DNA of 64,000 bases from Bacteriovoracaceae bacterium (GCA_018675575.1 JABGXW010000075.1:1-64000), one strand, 5' to 3'; positions 18,182 through 27,702 are shown, numbered from the stretch's first letter. The notes: a model not told the origin generated them from the letters alone. Translations and numbers: made by a program.

Positions 18182-18817
18182 ATGAAGACATTTTTTTTAT
18201 CAATTATCTTACTAATATCATTCTCTGCTTATGCAGATAAATCCTATGTCAAAGGTGTTCAAAGAGTAACCTTTAGATCTGGGCCCACAACAGATAGTAA
18301 GATTTTAAAAATGATGGATGCGGATAGCCCAGTGACTGTTTTAGAAGCGGGTGAGGAATGGGTTAAAGTAAAAGATAGCCAAGGTTTAGAAGGTTATATC
18401 TTGGGACAATTTCTCTCAACAGATGTTCCGAGCAGTCTTCTTTACAAGTGGATAAAAAGTAAATTTGAAAAATTAGAGATAAAACATTTAGAGTTGAAAG
18501 AAAAGAAAAAAGAGGCGATCTTAGCGCTAAAGTTAAAAGAAGATGAATTAAACAAATCGACTTCTGACTTAAAATCTACTCAATCATCTTATAAAAACTT
18601 AAAAGCAAGCTCGGAAGATTTTCTTAAGCTACAATCAAATCATAAAAAAATTAATGCTTTGTTAGATGATCAAAACTCAAAAGTCTTAGCTCTTGAATCT
18701 CAATTATCAAGACATTATATCTACTGGTTTCTCGCCGGAGGAGGAGTTTTGTTGTTAGGTTGGTTTCTCGGATTACAATCTAAGAAAAATAGACATAGCT
18801 CAAGCCTTATTTTTTAA
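18182..18817 (+). CDS. TIGR04211-type SH3 domain membrane protein
   Basis: This 211-residue protein has a signal peptide (1-18), a bacterial SH3 domain at about 20-85 (TFRSGPTTDSKILKMMDADSPVTVL, then GLEGYILGQFL), a coiled coil at about 95-175, and one C-terminal membrane helix (about 180-198) with a short basic tail. That layout is the TIGR04211 family, thought to sit in the inner membrane with the SH3 domain in the periplasm near peptidoglycan. Its stop codon directly abuts the ATG of the next gene, so the two are coupled. Confidence 0.85.
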   Translation: MKTFFLSIILLISFSAYADKSYVKGVQRVTFRSGPTTDSKILKMMDADSPVTVLEAGEEWVKVKDSQGLEGYILGQFLSTDVPSSLLYKWIKSKFEKLEIKHLELKEKKKEAILALKLKEDELNKSTSDLKSTQSSYKNLKASSEDFLKLQSNHKKINALLDDQNSKVLALESQLSRHYIYWFLAGGGVLLLGWFLGLQSKKNRHSSSLIF

Positions 18818-19699
18818 ATGATAAGAAATGAACAAAAACTGAACATTCTGGTAATTGGTGGAACTTCTTTCTTTGGAAAACAACTTGTAGAAGATCTGTT
18901 ACAAGAAGGACATGAGATTACCATTGCCTCACGGGGAAATCGGAGACCATTTACAAACGTAAAGTATGTAATAATAGACCGTGATGTTTCTAGTAGCTTA
19001 CAAACTTTAAAAGATTCGAGTTGGGATAGGGTGTATGATCAAATCTGTATGAATGAACGCCATGCTGAAATGATGATTAGCCTATTTAAAAATGTAGGCC
19101 ATTACATTCATATATCAACGGGATCGGTCTATGATGGCCATAGTACTGGTCATCTGGAAGATGAACTTGATATGGAGAACTATCCACTATATGAATTTGA
19201 TGAAGTAACATTAGGTCATGGTGCTGCATATGGAGAAAATAAAAGAAGAGCTGAGGCCATCTTCTTTCAAAAACTTCAATTCCCATTTACCGCGATTAGA
19301 TTTTGTATTGTTGTGGGAAAAGACGACACTTCAAAACGCCTTGATTATCATATTCAAAAGATTAAAAATACAGAAGAGATTTACTTTCCGAATCAAAACG
19401 CAAGAATGAGCTTTATCACCCAAGAGGACGCGTCATCTTTTTTAAGACTTGTAGGAGATAATAAAAACTATGGAGCTTATAACATAATGTCAGGAATCTT
19501 ATCTATAGGCGAGCTTGTAAATATTATAGAAGATAAAACTAATAAAACTTTAATCGAGGCCTTTGCTAAAAATAAAAATAACTCATCACCATATGGGATT
19601 GAAGACGATTGGTGTCTGAACATTGATAAAGCGATATCAATAGGATATAAACCAAACTCAAACTTTAAAAGGTATTTTCAGAATCTAATTCCTAGATAA
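18818..19699 (+). CDS. NAD-dependent epimerase/dehydratase (extended SDR)
   Basis: A 293-residue Rossmann-fold protein. The dinucleotide loop is GGTSFFG (residues 14-20), and the catalytic Y-x3-K appears as AYGENKRRAE in the middle of the protein. It resembles the atypical SDR group that acts on sugar nucleotides or modifies mRNA-binding relatives; no substrate can be named. It begins on the base after the upstream SH3 gene stop and ends overlapping the convergent TauE gene by eight bases. Co-transcription with a periplasmic SH3 protein may hint at an envelope role. Confidence 0.82.
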   Translation: MIRNEQKLNILVIGGTSFFGKQLVEDLLQEGHEITIASRGNRRPFTNVKYVIIDRDVSSSLQTLKDSSWDRVYDQICMNERHAEMMISLFKNVGHYIHISTGSVYDGHSTGHLEDELDMENYPLYEFDEVTLGHGAAYGENKRRAEAIFFQKLQFPFTAIRFCIVVGKDDTSKRLDYHIQKIKNTEEIYFPNQNARMSFITQEDASSFLRLVGDNKNYGAYNIMSGILSIGELVNIIEDKTNKTLIEAFAKNKNNSSPYGIEDDWCLNIDKAISIGYKPNSNFKRYFQNLIPR

Positions 19700-20489
19700 T
19701 ATTATAGATAGATTTTGTCAGAATAATTAATAAAAAATATTTAAATACAAACTTTAACTTCTCATGAGAAAGCCTGTGGGAGAGGTTCGCTCCAAACCTT
19801 GAGGAAAAAGTAGTGGCTAAGGAGATACTTGCAAATGCAGGAAGGTAGACATACCCAAGGGAATAATCTGGCAGGTCAGAAATATTCCATCCTGAAATAA
19901 TATATGCGATAGTTCCTATCAAGGAGATTGGAATTCCAATTGTTGACGATATAGCGACAGCATCTTGCATCTTCTTTCCTGTCCAGTTAAGCAATGGAAC
20001 TGAGAGTGTTCCTCCCCCTACTCCAAGTAATGCTGACTTTAAACCGATTATAAAACCCATGAACCAATAAATAGGCTTAGGAATATGTCTTTGTTCAGCG
20101 GGTAAGTTAAAACCTTTGAACATTTTGTAGGTAACGAGAAGAAGAAATAAGACAAAGAAAATTTGGAGCTGATGTGAAGTAAGAAATTTTACAACAAATC
20201 CGCCTGAAGAAGCGCCCAGGGTGATTCCTAAAGTAATGTTAAGGAAAACAGGCTTGTCTAAAGATGTTTTTTGTAAATGGGTATATGAAGAGTTTAAGGA
20301 AGTAATGATGATACAAGATAGTGATGTTGCTAAAACAGAATGCATCAAATAATCCTGTGGAAAATTAAAATATTTAAAACTAATTAAAAGAGAAGGAACC
20401 AATATTATACCTCCGCCTACACCAAAAAGACCTGCTAAAAAACCTGAGAATAATCCAATAAATAGAAATACAGTAAATATTAAGAGCAA
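19692..20489 (-). CDS. TauE/SafE (DUF81) family sulfite exporter-like permease
   Basis: A 265-residue inner-membrane protein with about eight hydrophobic segments. It has two family half-motifs: GFLAGLFGVGGGIILVPSLL (about 16-35) and IGLKSALLGVGGGTLSVPLL in the second half. The family moves anions such as sulfite or organosulfonates, but individual substrates are mostly unproven. The gene end overlaps the epimerase by eight bases. Confidence 0.9.
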   Translation of the reverse strand: MLLIFTVFLFIGLFSGFLAGLFGVGGGIILVPSLLISFKYFNFPQDYLMHSVLATSLSCIIITSLNSSYTHLQKTSLDKPVFLNITLGITLGASSGGFVVKFLTSHQLQIFFVLFLLLVTYKMFKGFNLPAEQRHIPKPIYWFMGFIIGLKSALLGVGGGTLSVPLLNWTGKKMQDAVAISSTIGIPISLIGTIAYIISGWNISDLPDYSLGYVYLPAFASISLATTFSSRFGANLSHRLSHEKLKFVFKYFLLIILTKSIYNII

Positions 20490-20562
20490 AGTTTTTCCCT
20501 GATATGAATTTTATCTTTTGATTGAGACTAAATAAAGATAGAATATCATCTGAGGAGCTGTT

Positions 20563-21090
20563 ATGACAACACGAACAGGACTAATGGTTATAGATGTCCA
20601 GACCTGCTATTTAGAAAAATACAAAGATCAAAAAATGGTGGAAGATTGTATTAACACAATTAACAGTTATACATCAACGGCCCACAAAAAAAATATACCA
20701 ATAATTTATATAGAGCATGAATTTAAAGGTTTTTTTACTCGATTGTTTATGCAGCTTTGCCAGGGAGGAATGGGAATTAACGGAAGTAAGAAATTTCCAA
20801 CTGATAATCGAATAAATATTCTTACTTACGATATGGCGCTTAAGTCTGAAGGAAACTCATTTTCTTCCTCTAAGGTTTTAAAGTGGATTAAAGATCATAA
20901 AATTAATGAACTTCTCATTTGTGGGCAAGACGGAGCTCATTGTGTTAACTCCACAGCGATAGGGGCACTTGAACTTAAACTAAAAACAGTATTGTTAGAA
21001 AATGCAATAATTTCTACAAATATGAATAAATGGTGTAAGAAAAAAGAAAGTCTGATTAACTCTGGAGCAGAATTTAAGCCTGACATATAG
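20563..21090 (+). CDS. Isochorismatase-family cysteine hydrolase
   Basis: A 175-residue hydrolase with the family triad D11 (VIDVQ), K94 and C127 (GQDGAHCVNSTA). The residue stretch before the nucleophile replaces the usual TxxCV with AHCV but keeps the cysteine. Members hydrolyse isochorismate, nicotinamide or other amides; the substrate is not evident here. The ATG has an ideal GAGGAG seven bases upstream. It is divergent from the TauE gene. Confidence 0.87.
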   Translation: MTTRTGLMVIDVQTCYLEKYKDQKMVEDCINTINSYTSTAHKKNIPIIYIEHEFKGFFTRLFMQLCQGGMGINGSKKFPTDNRINILTYDMALKSEGNSFSSSKVLKWIKDHKINELLICGQDGAHCVNSTAIGALELKLKTVLLENAIISTNMNKWCKKKESLINSGAEFKPDI

Positions 21091-21188
21091 CGGACCCAAA
21101 TACAATGTCTTTGTGTAATAATCTATCTTAAAATAGTATATAGAGTTAAAATGAACTATCAGTTTATATCTACTATTAGTGAGGATTA

Positions 21189-22778
21189 ATGAGAAAGCAA
21201 TTTTTTATAGCAAGTTCGATCATTATATTAATTATGATTGCAGGATATTTTATCTTACCTGAAATTTACATGCCTATACACATAACTTTAACAATCACCT
21301 TTAGTCTTATTTTGGTAATTGGATTTAAAGATGCCTTCCAGAAACGGCAAGCTGTAAAAAGAAACTTTCCGTTTATAGGAAACTTTAGGTATATGCTTGA
21401 AATGATAAGACCTGAAATACAACAATACTTTATTGAAACAAATACAGACGGAAAACCATTTAGTAGAGAAGAGAGATCAGTAGTTTATCAGAGATCCAAA
21501 GGAGTGTTAGATACAGTTCCGTTTGGTACTCAAGAAGACGTTTATAAAGCTGGTTATGAATGGGTTAATCATTCACTTTGTACAAAACATGTAAATCCTA
21601 AAACTTTAAGAGTGATTATAGGTGGTCCCGATTGTAAAAAACCATATAATGCTAGTATTCTTAATATCTCTGCCATGAGTTTTGGATCATTAAGTAAGAA
21701 TGCCATTTTATCTCTTAATGGTGGGGCAAAAGATGGCAACTTTGCTCATAACACCGGAGAAGGCTCAATATCTGATCATCATTTAAAAAATGGAGGTGAT
21801 CTAATATGGCAAATAGGGACTGGATATTTTGGTTGTAGGAATTTAGAGGGGAACTTTTGCCCAGATAAATTTTCTGAGAATTCTAAGCTCGAAGTTGTAA
21901 AAATGATTGAAATTAAGTTATCACAGGGAGCAAAACCTGGTCATGGAGGTATCCTCCCCGCAGAGAAAGTGACACCTGAGATTTCTAGAATAAGAAATGT
22001 TCCTATGGGAAAAGATGTAAAATCACCAGCAAACCATACTGAATTCTCAACACCGAAAGAACTTTTATTTTTTGTAAAGAAGATAAGAGATCTCTCTGAA
22101 GGTAAGCCGGTTGGTTTCAAGCTTTGTTTAGGGAAAAGAAGAGAGTTCATGAGCATTTGCAAGGCGATGTTAGAGACAGGAATTAAACCTGACTTTATTA
22201 CGGTTGACGGTGGGGAAGGTGGAACAGGTGCTGCTCCTGTTGAGTTCACAAATCATATTGGAAGTCCTGGAATTGATGCATTGACTTTTATACATAATTC
22301 TTTAAATGGGTTTGGACTAAGAAGAGATGTTAAAATTATTTGTACAGGAAAAATCTCATCAGGATATGGAATAATTAAAAGACTGGCATTAGGTGCCGAT
22401 TTAACCTATGCCGCTAGGTCTATGATGATGGCATTAGGTTGTATTCAAGCATTAAGATGTAATACTAATGATTGCCCTGTTGGTGTCGCTACTCAAAATC
22501 CTAATCTCATGGCAGGACTTGTTGAAGAAGACAAAAGAAAAAGGGTAAGAACTTTTCATGAGCATACTGTGGAATCGGCGGCAGAAATCTTGGGCGCAAT
22601 GGGTTTAGTGGAAACTTCAGAACTGAGGCCTTGGCATCTTATGGGGAGAGTTGGAGAAAGAAAAATTAAAAACTTTTATGAAATCTATCATTATGTAGAA
22701 GAAAATGATTTCTTGAACCAAGTCATTCCTGCTGAATTGAAGTATCACTTTGAAACTTCTAATGCAAATCATTTTTAA
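21189..22778 (+). CDS. Membrane-anchored FMN-binding glutamate synthase-like protein
   Basis: A 529-residue protein with two N-terminal membrane segments (about 5-24 and 28-46), then the FMN-binding domain of the glutamate synthase large subunit. Visible motifs are ISAMSFGSLSKNAILSLNGGA, HNTGEGSISDHH, KPGHGGILPAEKV, FITVDGGEGGTGAAP and CNTNDCPVGVATQNP. It lacks the glutaminase and C-terminal domains of GltB. Such stand-alone proteins are common in Proteobacteria, and their true substrate is uncertain. It follows the isochorismatase-like gene by about 100 bases. Confidence 0.9.
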   Translation: MRKQFFIASSIIILIMIAGYFILPEIYMPIHITLTITFSLILVIGFKDAFQKRQAVKRNFPFIGNFRYMLEMIRPEIQQYFIETNTDGKPFSREERSVVYQRSKGVLDTVPFGTQEDVYKAGYEWVNHSLCTKHVNPKTLRVIIGGPDCKKPYNASILNISAMSFGSLSKNAILSLNGGAKDGNFAHNTGEGSISDHHLKNGGDLIWQIGTGYFGCRNLEGNFCPDKFSENSKLEVVKMIEIKLSQGAKPGHGGILPAEKVTPEISRIRNVPMGKDVKSPANHTEFSTPKELLFFVKKIRDLSEGKPVGFKLCLGKRREFMSICKAMLETGIKPDFITVDGGEGGTGAAPVEFTNHIGSPGIDALTFIHNSLNGFGLRRDVKIICTGKISSGYGIIKRLALGADLTYAARSMMMALGCIQALRCNTNDCPVGVATQNPNLMAGLVEEDKRKRVRTFHEHTVESAAEILGAMGLVETSELRPWHLMGRVGERKIKNFYEIYHYVEENDFLNQVIPAELKYHFETSNANHF

Positions 22779-22840
22779 TGAAAAAGGAGCGTTAAAGAGT
22801 CTCAAGGGATTAGAGAAAAGAAGAAAAAAGCAATGACATT

Positions 22841-23353
22841 TTATGAGTCGGGATTTTGTCCACGATAAATAAGAAATATTCCATTATATTTTCTAAAATA
22901 AAATTGAAATTTAATCTCTTCATCGAATTGCTGATTATTTTGAGCGTCAGAACCAATAGCATCTATTTCAAAATCAGCTCGATAGTAAATCCCTTTTGAG
23001 TCAGAACGTTTTTCTACATTTATATCTTGAAAACTCAAGTCTAACTTTCCTATCATTTTATTGAGAAGAAATAAGTTCTGAGAAAGAATTTGTGTATTTG
23101 AAATATTAAATATAGATTTACGAATCTTAAGTTTAATTTGGACATCTCTTTGAAAATACTTTTCTATAATTAACTTAGTTTTAAAAATCTGCTTTAACGG
23201 AACAAGATTTTCTTTGAAACTTATGTCGTTTGCTAGAGATTCAACTTTCAGTTTTACGAGTGATTCATCTGTTTTTTGAGTACAGCTTTGACCGACTAAA
23301 AAAATGACTGACATGATTAAGTAATTAGAAATTTTAATAAGCTTTATATACAT
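22841..23353 (-). CDS. Putative lipoprotein of unknown function
   Basis: This 170-residue protein has an N-terminal hydrophobic segment ending in LVGQSC, a plausible lipobox with the cysteine at residue 24. The rest is soluble, with an FYFRKYNGIFLIYR stretch near the C-terminus. No family is recognised. Met14 is an alternative start that would give a shorter signal. It converges on the glutamate-synthase-like gene. Confidence 0.65.
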   Translation of the reverse strand: MYIKLIKISNYLIMSVIFLVGQSCTQKTDESLVKLKVESLANDISFKENLVPLKQIFKTKLIIEKYFQRDVQIKLKIRKSIFNISNTQILSQNLFLLNKMIGKLDLSFQDINVEKRSDSKGIYYRADFEIDAIGSDAQNNQQFDEEIKFQFYFRKYNGIFLIYRGQNPDS

Positions 23354-23680
23354 GTGACAATTATGTAGAAAATATGTGCTTGAGGTAAGACGCGTGACGC
23401 CAAGGTTGGACTTAAAAACCCATAAAAAACTACTCGAGCATTAGTTCTGCATGAAGACAAACTAATTGTAGGATATGGTGGTGAAATTGTTTCCTTCATT
23501 AATAAAAAAGTTTTTGATTATTAATATAAGTAAGAATTTATAAGAACGAACTTTTTAGTAATATAGCTAATTACAATGACTTATCTGACACACTGTCCGT
23601 AGGGGCAGAAAAAGCCACTTAAGTCTCTGTATAATCACTGCTACAATAATCTTACCCAATCAAATAACAAAGGATTGTTT
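23354..23680. other. 327-base gap with possible gene remnant
   Basis: No intact gene is seen. Between about 23420 and 23524 a short frame with protein-like composition (VLHEDKLIVGYGGEIVSF) runs to TAA at 23522-23524 but is closed upstream by a stop. It may be a decayed gene end. Otherwise the stretch should hold promoters for the two divergent genes beside it. Confidence 0.3.
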
Positions 23681-23923
23681 ATGTTGAGATATCTATTATT
23701 ACTTGCCCTTATTACTTCTAGTGCTTTTGCCACTGATGCAAGTTTTCAAACCGACGAAGATAGAACATTGCAAGCGATCAAAGCATCTCAAACCGTCCGC
23801 GCTGAGATTGTTAAAGATTCAAAGAAGAGAGAAGTAGCGAGCACCAATTCAAACATTATAGATGAAACTGGTGAACTCGATGCCTATCTTGCTAACGCTG
23901 AGTCAGAATTAGATCAAAATTAA
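23681..23923 (+). CDS. Small secreted protein
   Basis: An 80-residue product with a signal peptide (MLRYLLLLALITSSAFA) and an acidic, helix-prone mature part ending in LANAESELDQN. The ATG at 23681 is preferred because AAAGGA lies upstream; a TTG two codons earlier is possible. No family is recognised. A strong terminator follows directly, which supports it being a real transcription unit. Confidence 0.7.
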   Translation: MLRYLLLLALITSSAFATDASFQTDEDRTLQAIKASQTVRAEIVKDSKKREVASTNSNIIDETGELDAYLANAESELDQN

Positions 23924-23945
23924 TTTTCCTATAAATTAAAAAATA

Positions 23946-23974
23946 AAAGGCACTCATATTGAGTGCCTTTTTTT
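23946..23974. terminator. Strong bidirectional intrinsic terminator
   Basis: AAAGGCACTC (23946-23955) pairs perfectly with GAGTGCCTTT (23961-23970) around a five-base loop, followed by more T residues. The A-run on the other side makes it usable from both strands, so it separates the small secreted gene from the convergent cysteine-repeat gene. Confidence 0.9.
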
Positions 23975-23996
23975 ATGCTTAAGTTCTAATAGTCAA

Positions 23997-25064
23997 TTAC
24001 TTAATCATTCTTTGGAATGCATGTCTCTTACTCCAGTCTTGAAATTGACCGGCATTAACAAACTTACTTGGGTTTAAATGTAAACCAAACTCAACATCTA
24101 CTAAAGTATCAACAGGAAGTTTAAGTCCAAGCTGTCTTAAGTTAAGAACGAGAGAAGATTCATTAGCTGATTGAGTAAGTCTATAATCGTTAAGAGTCAA
24201 TGTTCTACTAAATAGTACTTGCCCAGATTTTTTAATAGTAAGATCGTATGTAAGTTCTTGCTCATAAGTAATTTTATCTAATGTTAAAACTAACTCATTT
24301 TTAAAGATGTCATCTGTTCTTAATTGTCCTTTTAAGGGAGCAAATAATTGTACAGCATTATAAAGATCAACATCATGTGTTTCTGTGATAGAAAGGTTAT
24401 CTCTTCCACCAAATCTATTTCGAGTAACTCTATCGGCAAGAAGTAATCCTGGAGTTGAAAGGTCTTGAAATTGGATATTTAAGTTGTCATTTAAAAGATC
24501 GGCCCTCACTTCAACGTTGACTCCTAGGAAATCAAAAGCAGCTTGAGAAAAGTTGAATGTCAATCTTGCATTAGTTCGTGCATCAACAACTGAGTAAGCT
24601 CTTCTTTCTTGTCTATATCTTGTTTCATATCGACAAACTCTTTCAGAGTAGGGAACTTGTCTACAAACTCTTCTGCCTGGCTCAGTTCTACATGTTCTTC
24701 TGCCTGGTTCTGTGTGACAAACTCTTCTTCCTGGACGATTTCTACAAATTTGTCTTCCGTCTGGTCTCGTTCTACAAACTCTTCTTCCCGGAACATTTCT
24801 ACATACTTGTCTCCCTGGACTAGTCTGACAAACTCTTCTACTTGGTTCTTGATGGCACTCTTGTCTATACCGAGTCTCAGTTCTGCAAACTCTTTCTTGA
24901 TAAGGAACTTGTACATATCTGTATTCTGTTCTTCTTGTTTCTGTTAAAAGGTCTAGAGACCTTTGTCCTCTTGTTCCATCAAAGTTGAATCTGCCTGAAT
25001 CAGAATTTGATCCAAACGCAAATGATGAAAATAGTAGGGCCAATAAAAGTAGGCTCGTTTTCAT
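23997..25064 (-). CDS. Secreted protein with ten-cysteine RVC repeat
   Basis: A 355-residue exported protein with signal peptide (1-18). Residues 48-154 hold an Arg/Cys repeat of the pattern EPGRRVCRT with ten cysteines at 60, 70, 79, 88, 97, 107, 116, 125, 134 and 144, spaced nine or ten residues apart. The block is bracketed by near copies (VPYQERVCRTETRYRQE and VPYSERVCRYETRYRQE). From about 160 the protein becomes a beta-rich domain without cysteines. No family is named with confidence. The even spacing suggests regular disulfides or a metal-thiolate ladder outside the cytoplasm. GGGAGAG precedes the ATG. Confidence 0.85.
   Translation of the reverse strand: MKTSLLLLALLFSSFAFGSNSDSGRFNFDGTRGQRSLDLLTETRRTEYRYVQVPYQERVCRTETRYRQECHQEPSRRVCQTSPGRQVCRNVPGRRVCRTRPDGRQICRNRPGRRVCHTEPGRRTCRTEPGRRVCRQVPYSERVCRYETRYRQERRAYSVVDARTNARLTFNFSQAAFDFLGVNVEVRADLLNDNLNIQFQDLSTPGLLLADRVTRNRFGGRDNLSITETHDVDLYNAVQLFAPLKGQLRTDDIFKNELVLTLDKITYEQELTYDLTIKKSGQVLFSRTLTLNDYRLTQSANESSLVLNLRQLGLKLPVDTLVDVEFGLHLNPSKFVNAGQFQDWSKRHAFQRMIK
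24603..24923 (-). repeat. Coding tandem repeat, units of 27-30 bp
   Basis: The DNA under residues 48-154 of the cysteine-repeat protein consists of successive 27- or 30-base units. The low complexity creates long open frames on both strands here, which are not genes. Confidence 0.85.
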
Positions 25065-25367
25065 TTTTCTCTCCCTTATAATTATTAAAAAAATATATAA
25101 ATTACATACTAATTACACCATGGTTGAAAGTATTTGTGCTCAGTGTCTAATCATGTAATATTTTCTTGTTTGTAAGAAAATGGTGTAAAATCGCATCAGA
25201 TTGACATTTTAAACCGTTTTATAAGTCCCAAAATGTCACTAGAGCAGAACTCAAAATAGAGGTACAAACCGAGGAGAACTTCACAAAACCAGTTACTTAT
25301 AGTATGTAAAATCTATCATTTAATAAAAGGTTTATGACTAAAATTAGTTGATCTGCTATAAATAAAT
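25065..25367. other. 303-base divergent intergenic region
   Basis: It separates the cysteine-repeat gene and the phospholipase D gene. A small hairpin (ATTTTCTT at 25160-25167 with AAGAAAAT at 25174-25181) is present. No gene or RNA is recognisable; it should hold two outward promoters. Confidence 0.4.
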
Positions 25368-26921
25368 ATGAAAAAAAGATCAATATTACTAAGCCTTTCA
25401 ATGGTCTCCATAATCTTTGTTTCAAATTTATACGCAAAGTCTTCAGAGTTTATTACTAATAAAAAAATAGGACCTTATCCCTACTATGCAGCCCATATTT
25501 CAAATGAGGATAAGGGTAAAGTTAATAGATTAAAGCTTCTAAATAGTGGTATTGCGGCATTTCAAGAAAGAATCGATATGGTTCGAAGAGCAAAAAAAGA
25601 AATTATTCTGGAATACTTTATTTATGAAAGAGACACTGCAGGAAAAGTACTTTTAAATGAATTAATTAAAAAGGCACAAGAAGGTGTTCGTGTTCGTATG
25701 CTTTTAGATAAATCTATTACAATAATTGAAGTAGATGAATATTATGGAAAATTTATTAAAGAGCATGGAATTGAGCTATCACATAATAATAGAGCAATAG
25801 ATCCTTCATCTGCACAGTTTAGAACACATAGGAAAATATTTGCAATTGATAGAAAAGAGGCCATTACTGGAGGGAGAAATATCGGTGATGACTATTTTGA
25901 CATGGACCCGGAATATAATTTCTATGATCGAGATGTTCACATTACAGGACCAATTGTTCAAGCTCTGTGGGACTCATTTGAGGGATTTTGGAATCACTCT
26001 CAAATATTACCATCTAAGGAACCTAAGCCTTCCCATAGATCACGGATGTTTCGTAATAGAAGATCGAGAGAAAGATATGTCAGTCTTCGATCACCACAGC
26101 ATGAAAGAAGACTTGCTGAGGCAAATGAATTTGTAAATAATATGGAAGGTGTCGACAGTATAGCAAAACGAGTTGAAGATACAGCTAGGCCTATTTTAAA
26201 TAATATAAAGTCTCATCTCTGTCCGAAAGTTACATATGTATCAGATACTCCTGGTGCAAATTTAAAAAGAAGAATTTTTAATGACTACCGAAAGAGATAT
26301 AAAATATTAAGAAAAGAAATTCATCGAAGGCTTCTCGATAAGAATGAAACTGGAGATGAAGTTATTCTTATCTCTCCTTATTTCATGTTAAATAATCAAT
26401 GGGAGAAAGATCTAAACTTCTTATTAGGAGAAAATAAGAAAGTTAAGCTTTATACAAACTCTTTGGGATCCACTGATGCTTTTTATGTAGCAGCAAACTT
26501 TTATAGAATTATTTTTGACTGGGAAAAAAAAGGTTTAGTTCCTATGATCCATGATTCGTCTTTTGGTGCTCTAACTCCCGTGTATGATGAATCTGTTGCT
26601 AAGGCCCGTTGGGGAATGCATTCAAAAACACAAATATACGATAATGATTCTGTTTATATTGGGACTTACAATATTGATAACAGATCAGACTTCTACAACG
26701 CAGAGATGGGAATATTTTGTGATGGTTCGAAATCTCTAGTAGATGAATTAAAAGAAAATCTTAATAAAAGACTTCAGAATGCTTATACAATCACTGGTGA
26801 GGGAACTGCTATAGACAAAGACGGAACACCTGCCGATGTTTTTGGTAATGCCAGTGAAGAAGAGCTTAGAAAAATGAAAATGATGAAGGTTCCAGGAAGA
26901 CTCTTTGAATTCTTAATGTAA
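25368..26921 (+). CDS. Exported phospholipase D family protein
   Basis: A 517-residue protein with signal peptide (1-23) and two HKD motifs: H154, K156, D161 (HRKIFAIDRKEAITGGRN) and H418, K420, D425 (HSKTQIYDNDSVYIGTYNID). The layout is like cardiolipin synthase C or exported PLD enzymes, with a long basic insert at about 220-285. It likely acts on phospholipid head groups in the periplasm or outside the cell. In a predatory bacterium it might attack prey membranes, but a housekeeping cardiolipin synthase role is equally possible. Confidence 0.9.
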   Translation: MKKRSILLSLSMVSIIFVSNLYAKSSEFITNKKIGPYPYYAAHISNEDKGKVNRLKLLNSGIAAFQERIDMVRRAKKEIILEYFIYERDTAGKVLLNELIKKAQEGVRVRMLLDKSITIIEVDEYYGKFIKEHGIELSHNNRAIDPSSAQFRTHRKIFAIDRKEAITGGRNIGDDYFDMDPEYNFYDRDVHITGPIVQALWDSFEGFWNHSQILPSKEPKPSHRSRMFRNRRSRERYVSLRSPQHERRLAEANEFVNNMEGVDSIAKRVEDTARPILNNIKSHLCPKVTYVSDTPGANLKRRIFNDYRKRYKILRKEIHRRLLDKNETGDEVILISPYFMLNNQWEKDLNFLLGENKKVKLYTNSLGSTDAFYVAANFYRIIFDWEKKGLVPMIHDSSFGALTPVYDESVAKARWGMHSKTQIYDNDSVYIGTYNIDNRSDFYNAEMGIFCDGSKSLVDELKENLNKRLQNAYTITGEGTAIDKDGTPADVFGNASEEELRKMKMMKVPGRLFEFLM

Positions 26922-26954
26922 AAGCGAGACGATCAGTCCCGCCTATATTACAAG

Positions 26955-27557
26955 CTAAAACTTGTAGATAGCACCAATCACAATACTCAATTGGCTTGCA
27001 TCCGAAACAATTCTATATTTAACTTCGGAGAAAAGATCAATTTTTTTTCTCCAGTCATAAATCCCCCCGGCCACAAGATCTAGGCCTAAGTTGGTTGATG
27101 TGGACTTAACTTTTACTGTAGAGGCAAGAACAGTTGTGTTTACAGATGATTTATAGAAATGCATGGAAACACCAGCACCGGTGTAAGGTGAGATTTTGTA
27201 TTTTGACATTCGTTTAAATGAGTATAGGCCATATGCACTTACTATGAAATCACTATAATCGGCATTAGCTGAGTTTGCTGACCAGTATTCTAGACTCGAC
27301 TTTAATTTGACTTTATATTTTGTGACACTACCAAGGGGAACATCAACACCAAAAGAAACCGTGGCGTCACCATCATTTGGACTAACAAATCCTAAGTGTC
27401 CACCGACACTATTAATTTTGATATCTTTGAAAAACTCTTTTGGAGTAATAGATTTTGTTTTTTCTTTTCGATTCTGATCAATTTTTTTCTCGTAACTAGA
27501 TTTTGAAAATGCATTATCCGTAAATAGTAAAAGTAAAGTTATAAGTATGAGCTTCAT
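26955..27557 (-). CDS. Outer-membrane beta-barrel-like protein
   Basis: A 200-residue protein with signal peptide (1-18). From about 50 on, alternating polar/hydrophobic strands are seen (GHLGFVSPN, SFGVDVPLG, YKISPYTGAGVSMHFY), and it ends with IVIGAIYKF, a C-terminal aromatic typical of barrels recognised by BamA. This resembles small OmpW/OmpA-like barrels, but no family is assigned. It converges on the PLD gene. Confidence 0.75.
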   Translation of the reverse strand: MKLILITLLLLFTDNAFSKSSYEKKIDQNRKEKTKSITPKEFFKDIKINSVGGHLGFVSPNDGDATVSFGVDVPLGSVTKYKVKLKSSLEYWSANSANADYSDFIVSAYGLYSFKRMSKYKISPYTGAGVSMHFYKSSVNTTVLASTVKVKSTSTNLGLDLVAGGIYDWRKKIDLFSEVKYRIVSDASQLSIVIGAIYKF

Positions 27558-27702
27558 GTGCCCTCCATATGTGTGTAGATGTCTCTAGATAAACTCTAGT
27601 AAACTAATTTCTTAAAGCAAAGCTCTTCTCATGCCGCGGCGCCTCATGACCAAGGCCTCCTTAAATTGCATGATTTCAATAAATATATCGGAGAGTATTA
27701 AA

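Noticed and set aside
22760-22840. A 23-codon frame starting inside the 3' end of the glutamate-synthase-like gene
   Set aside because: It is lysine-rich with no ribosome site and is too short to support.
4270-23410. Shared ACGCCAAGGTT word, inverted, in two gaps (near 4275 and 23397)
   Set aside because: An 11-base match with no similarity around it is expected by chance in a window of this size.
24560-24947. Three open frames on both strands over the cysteine repeats
   Set aside because: They arise from 27-30 bp repeat periodicity under the real minus-strand gene; the frames have biased composition and no start signals.
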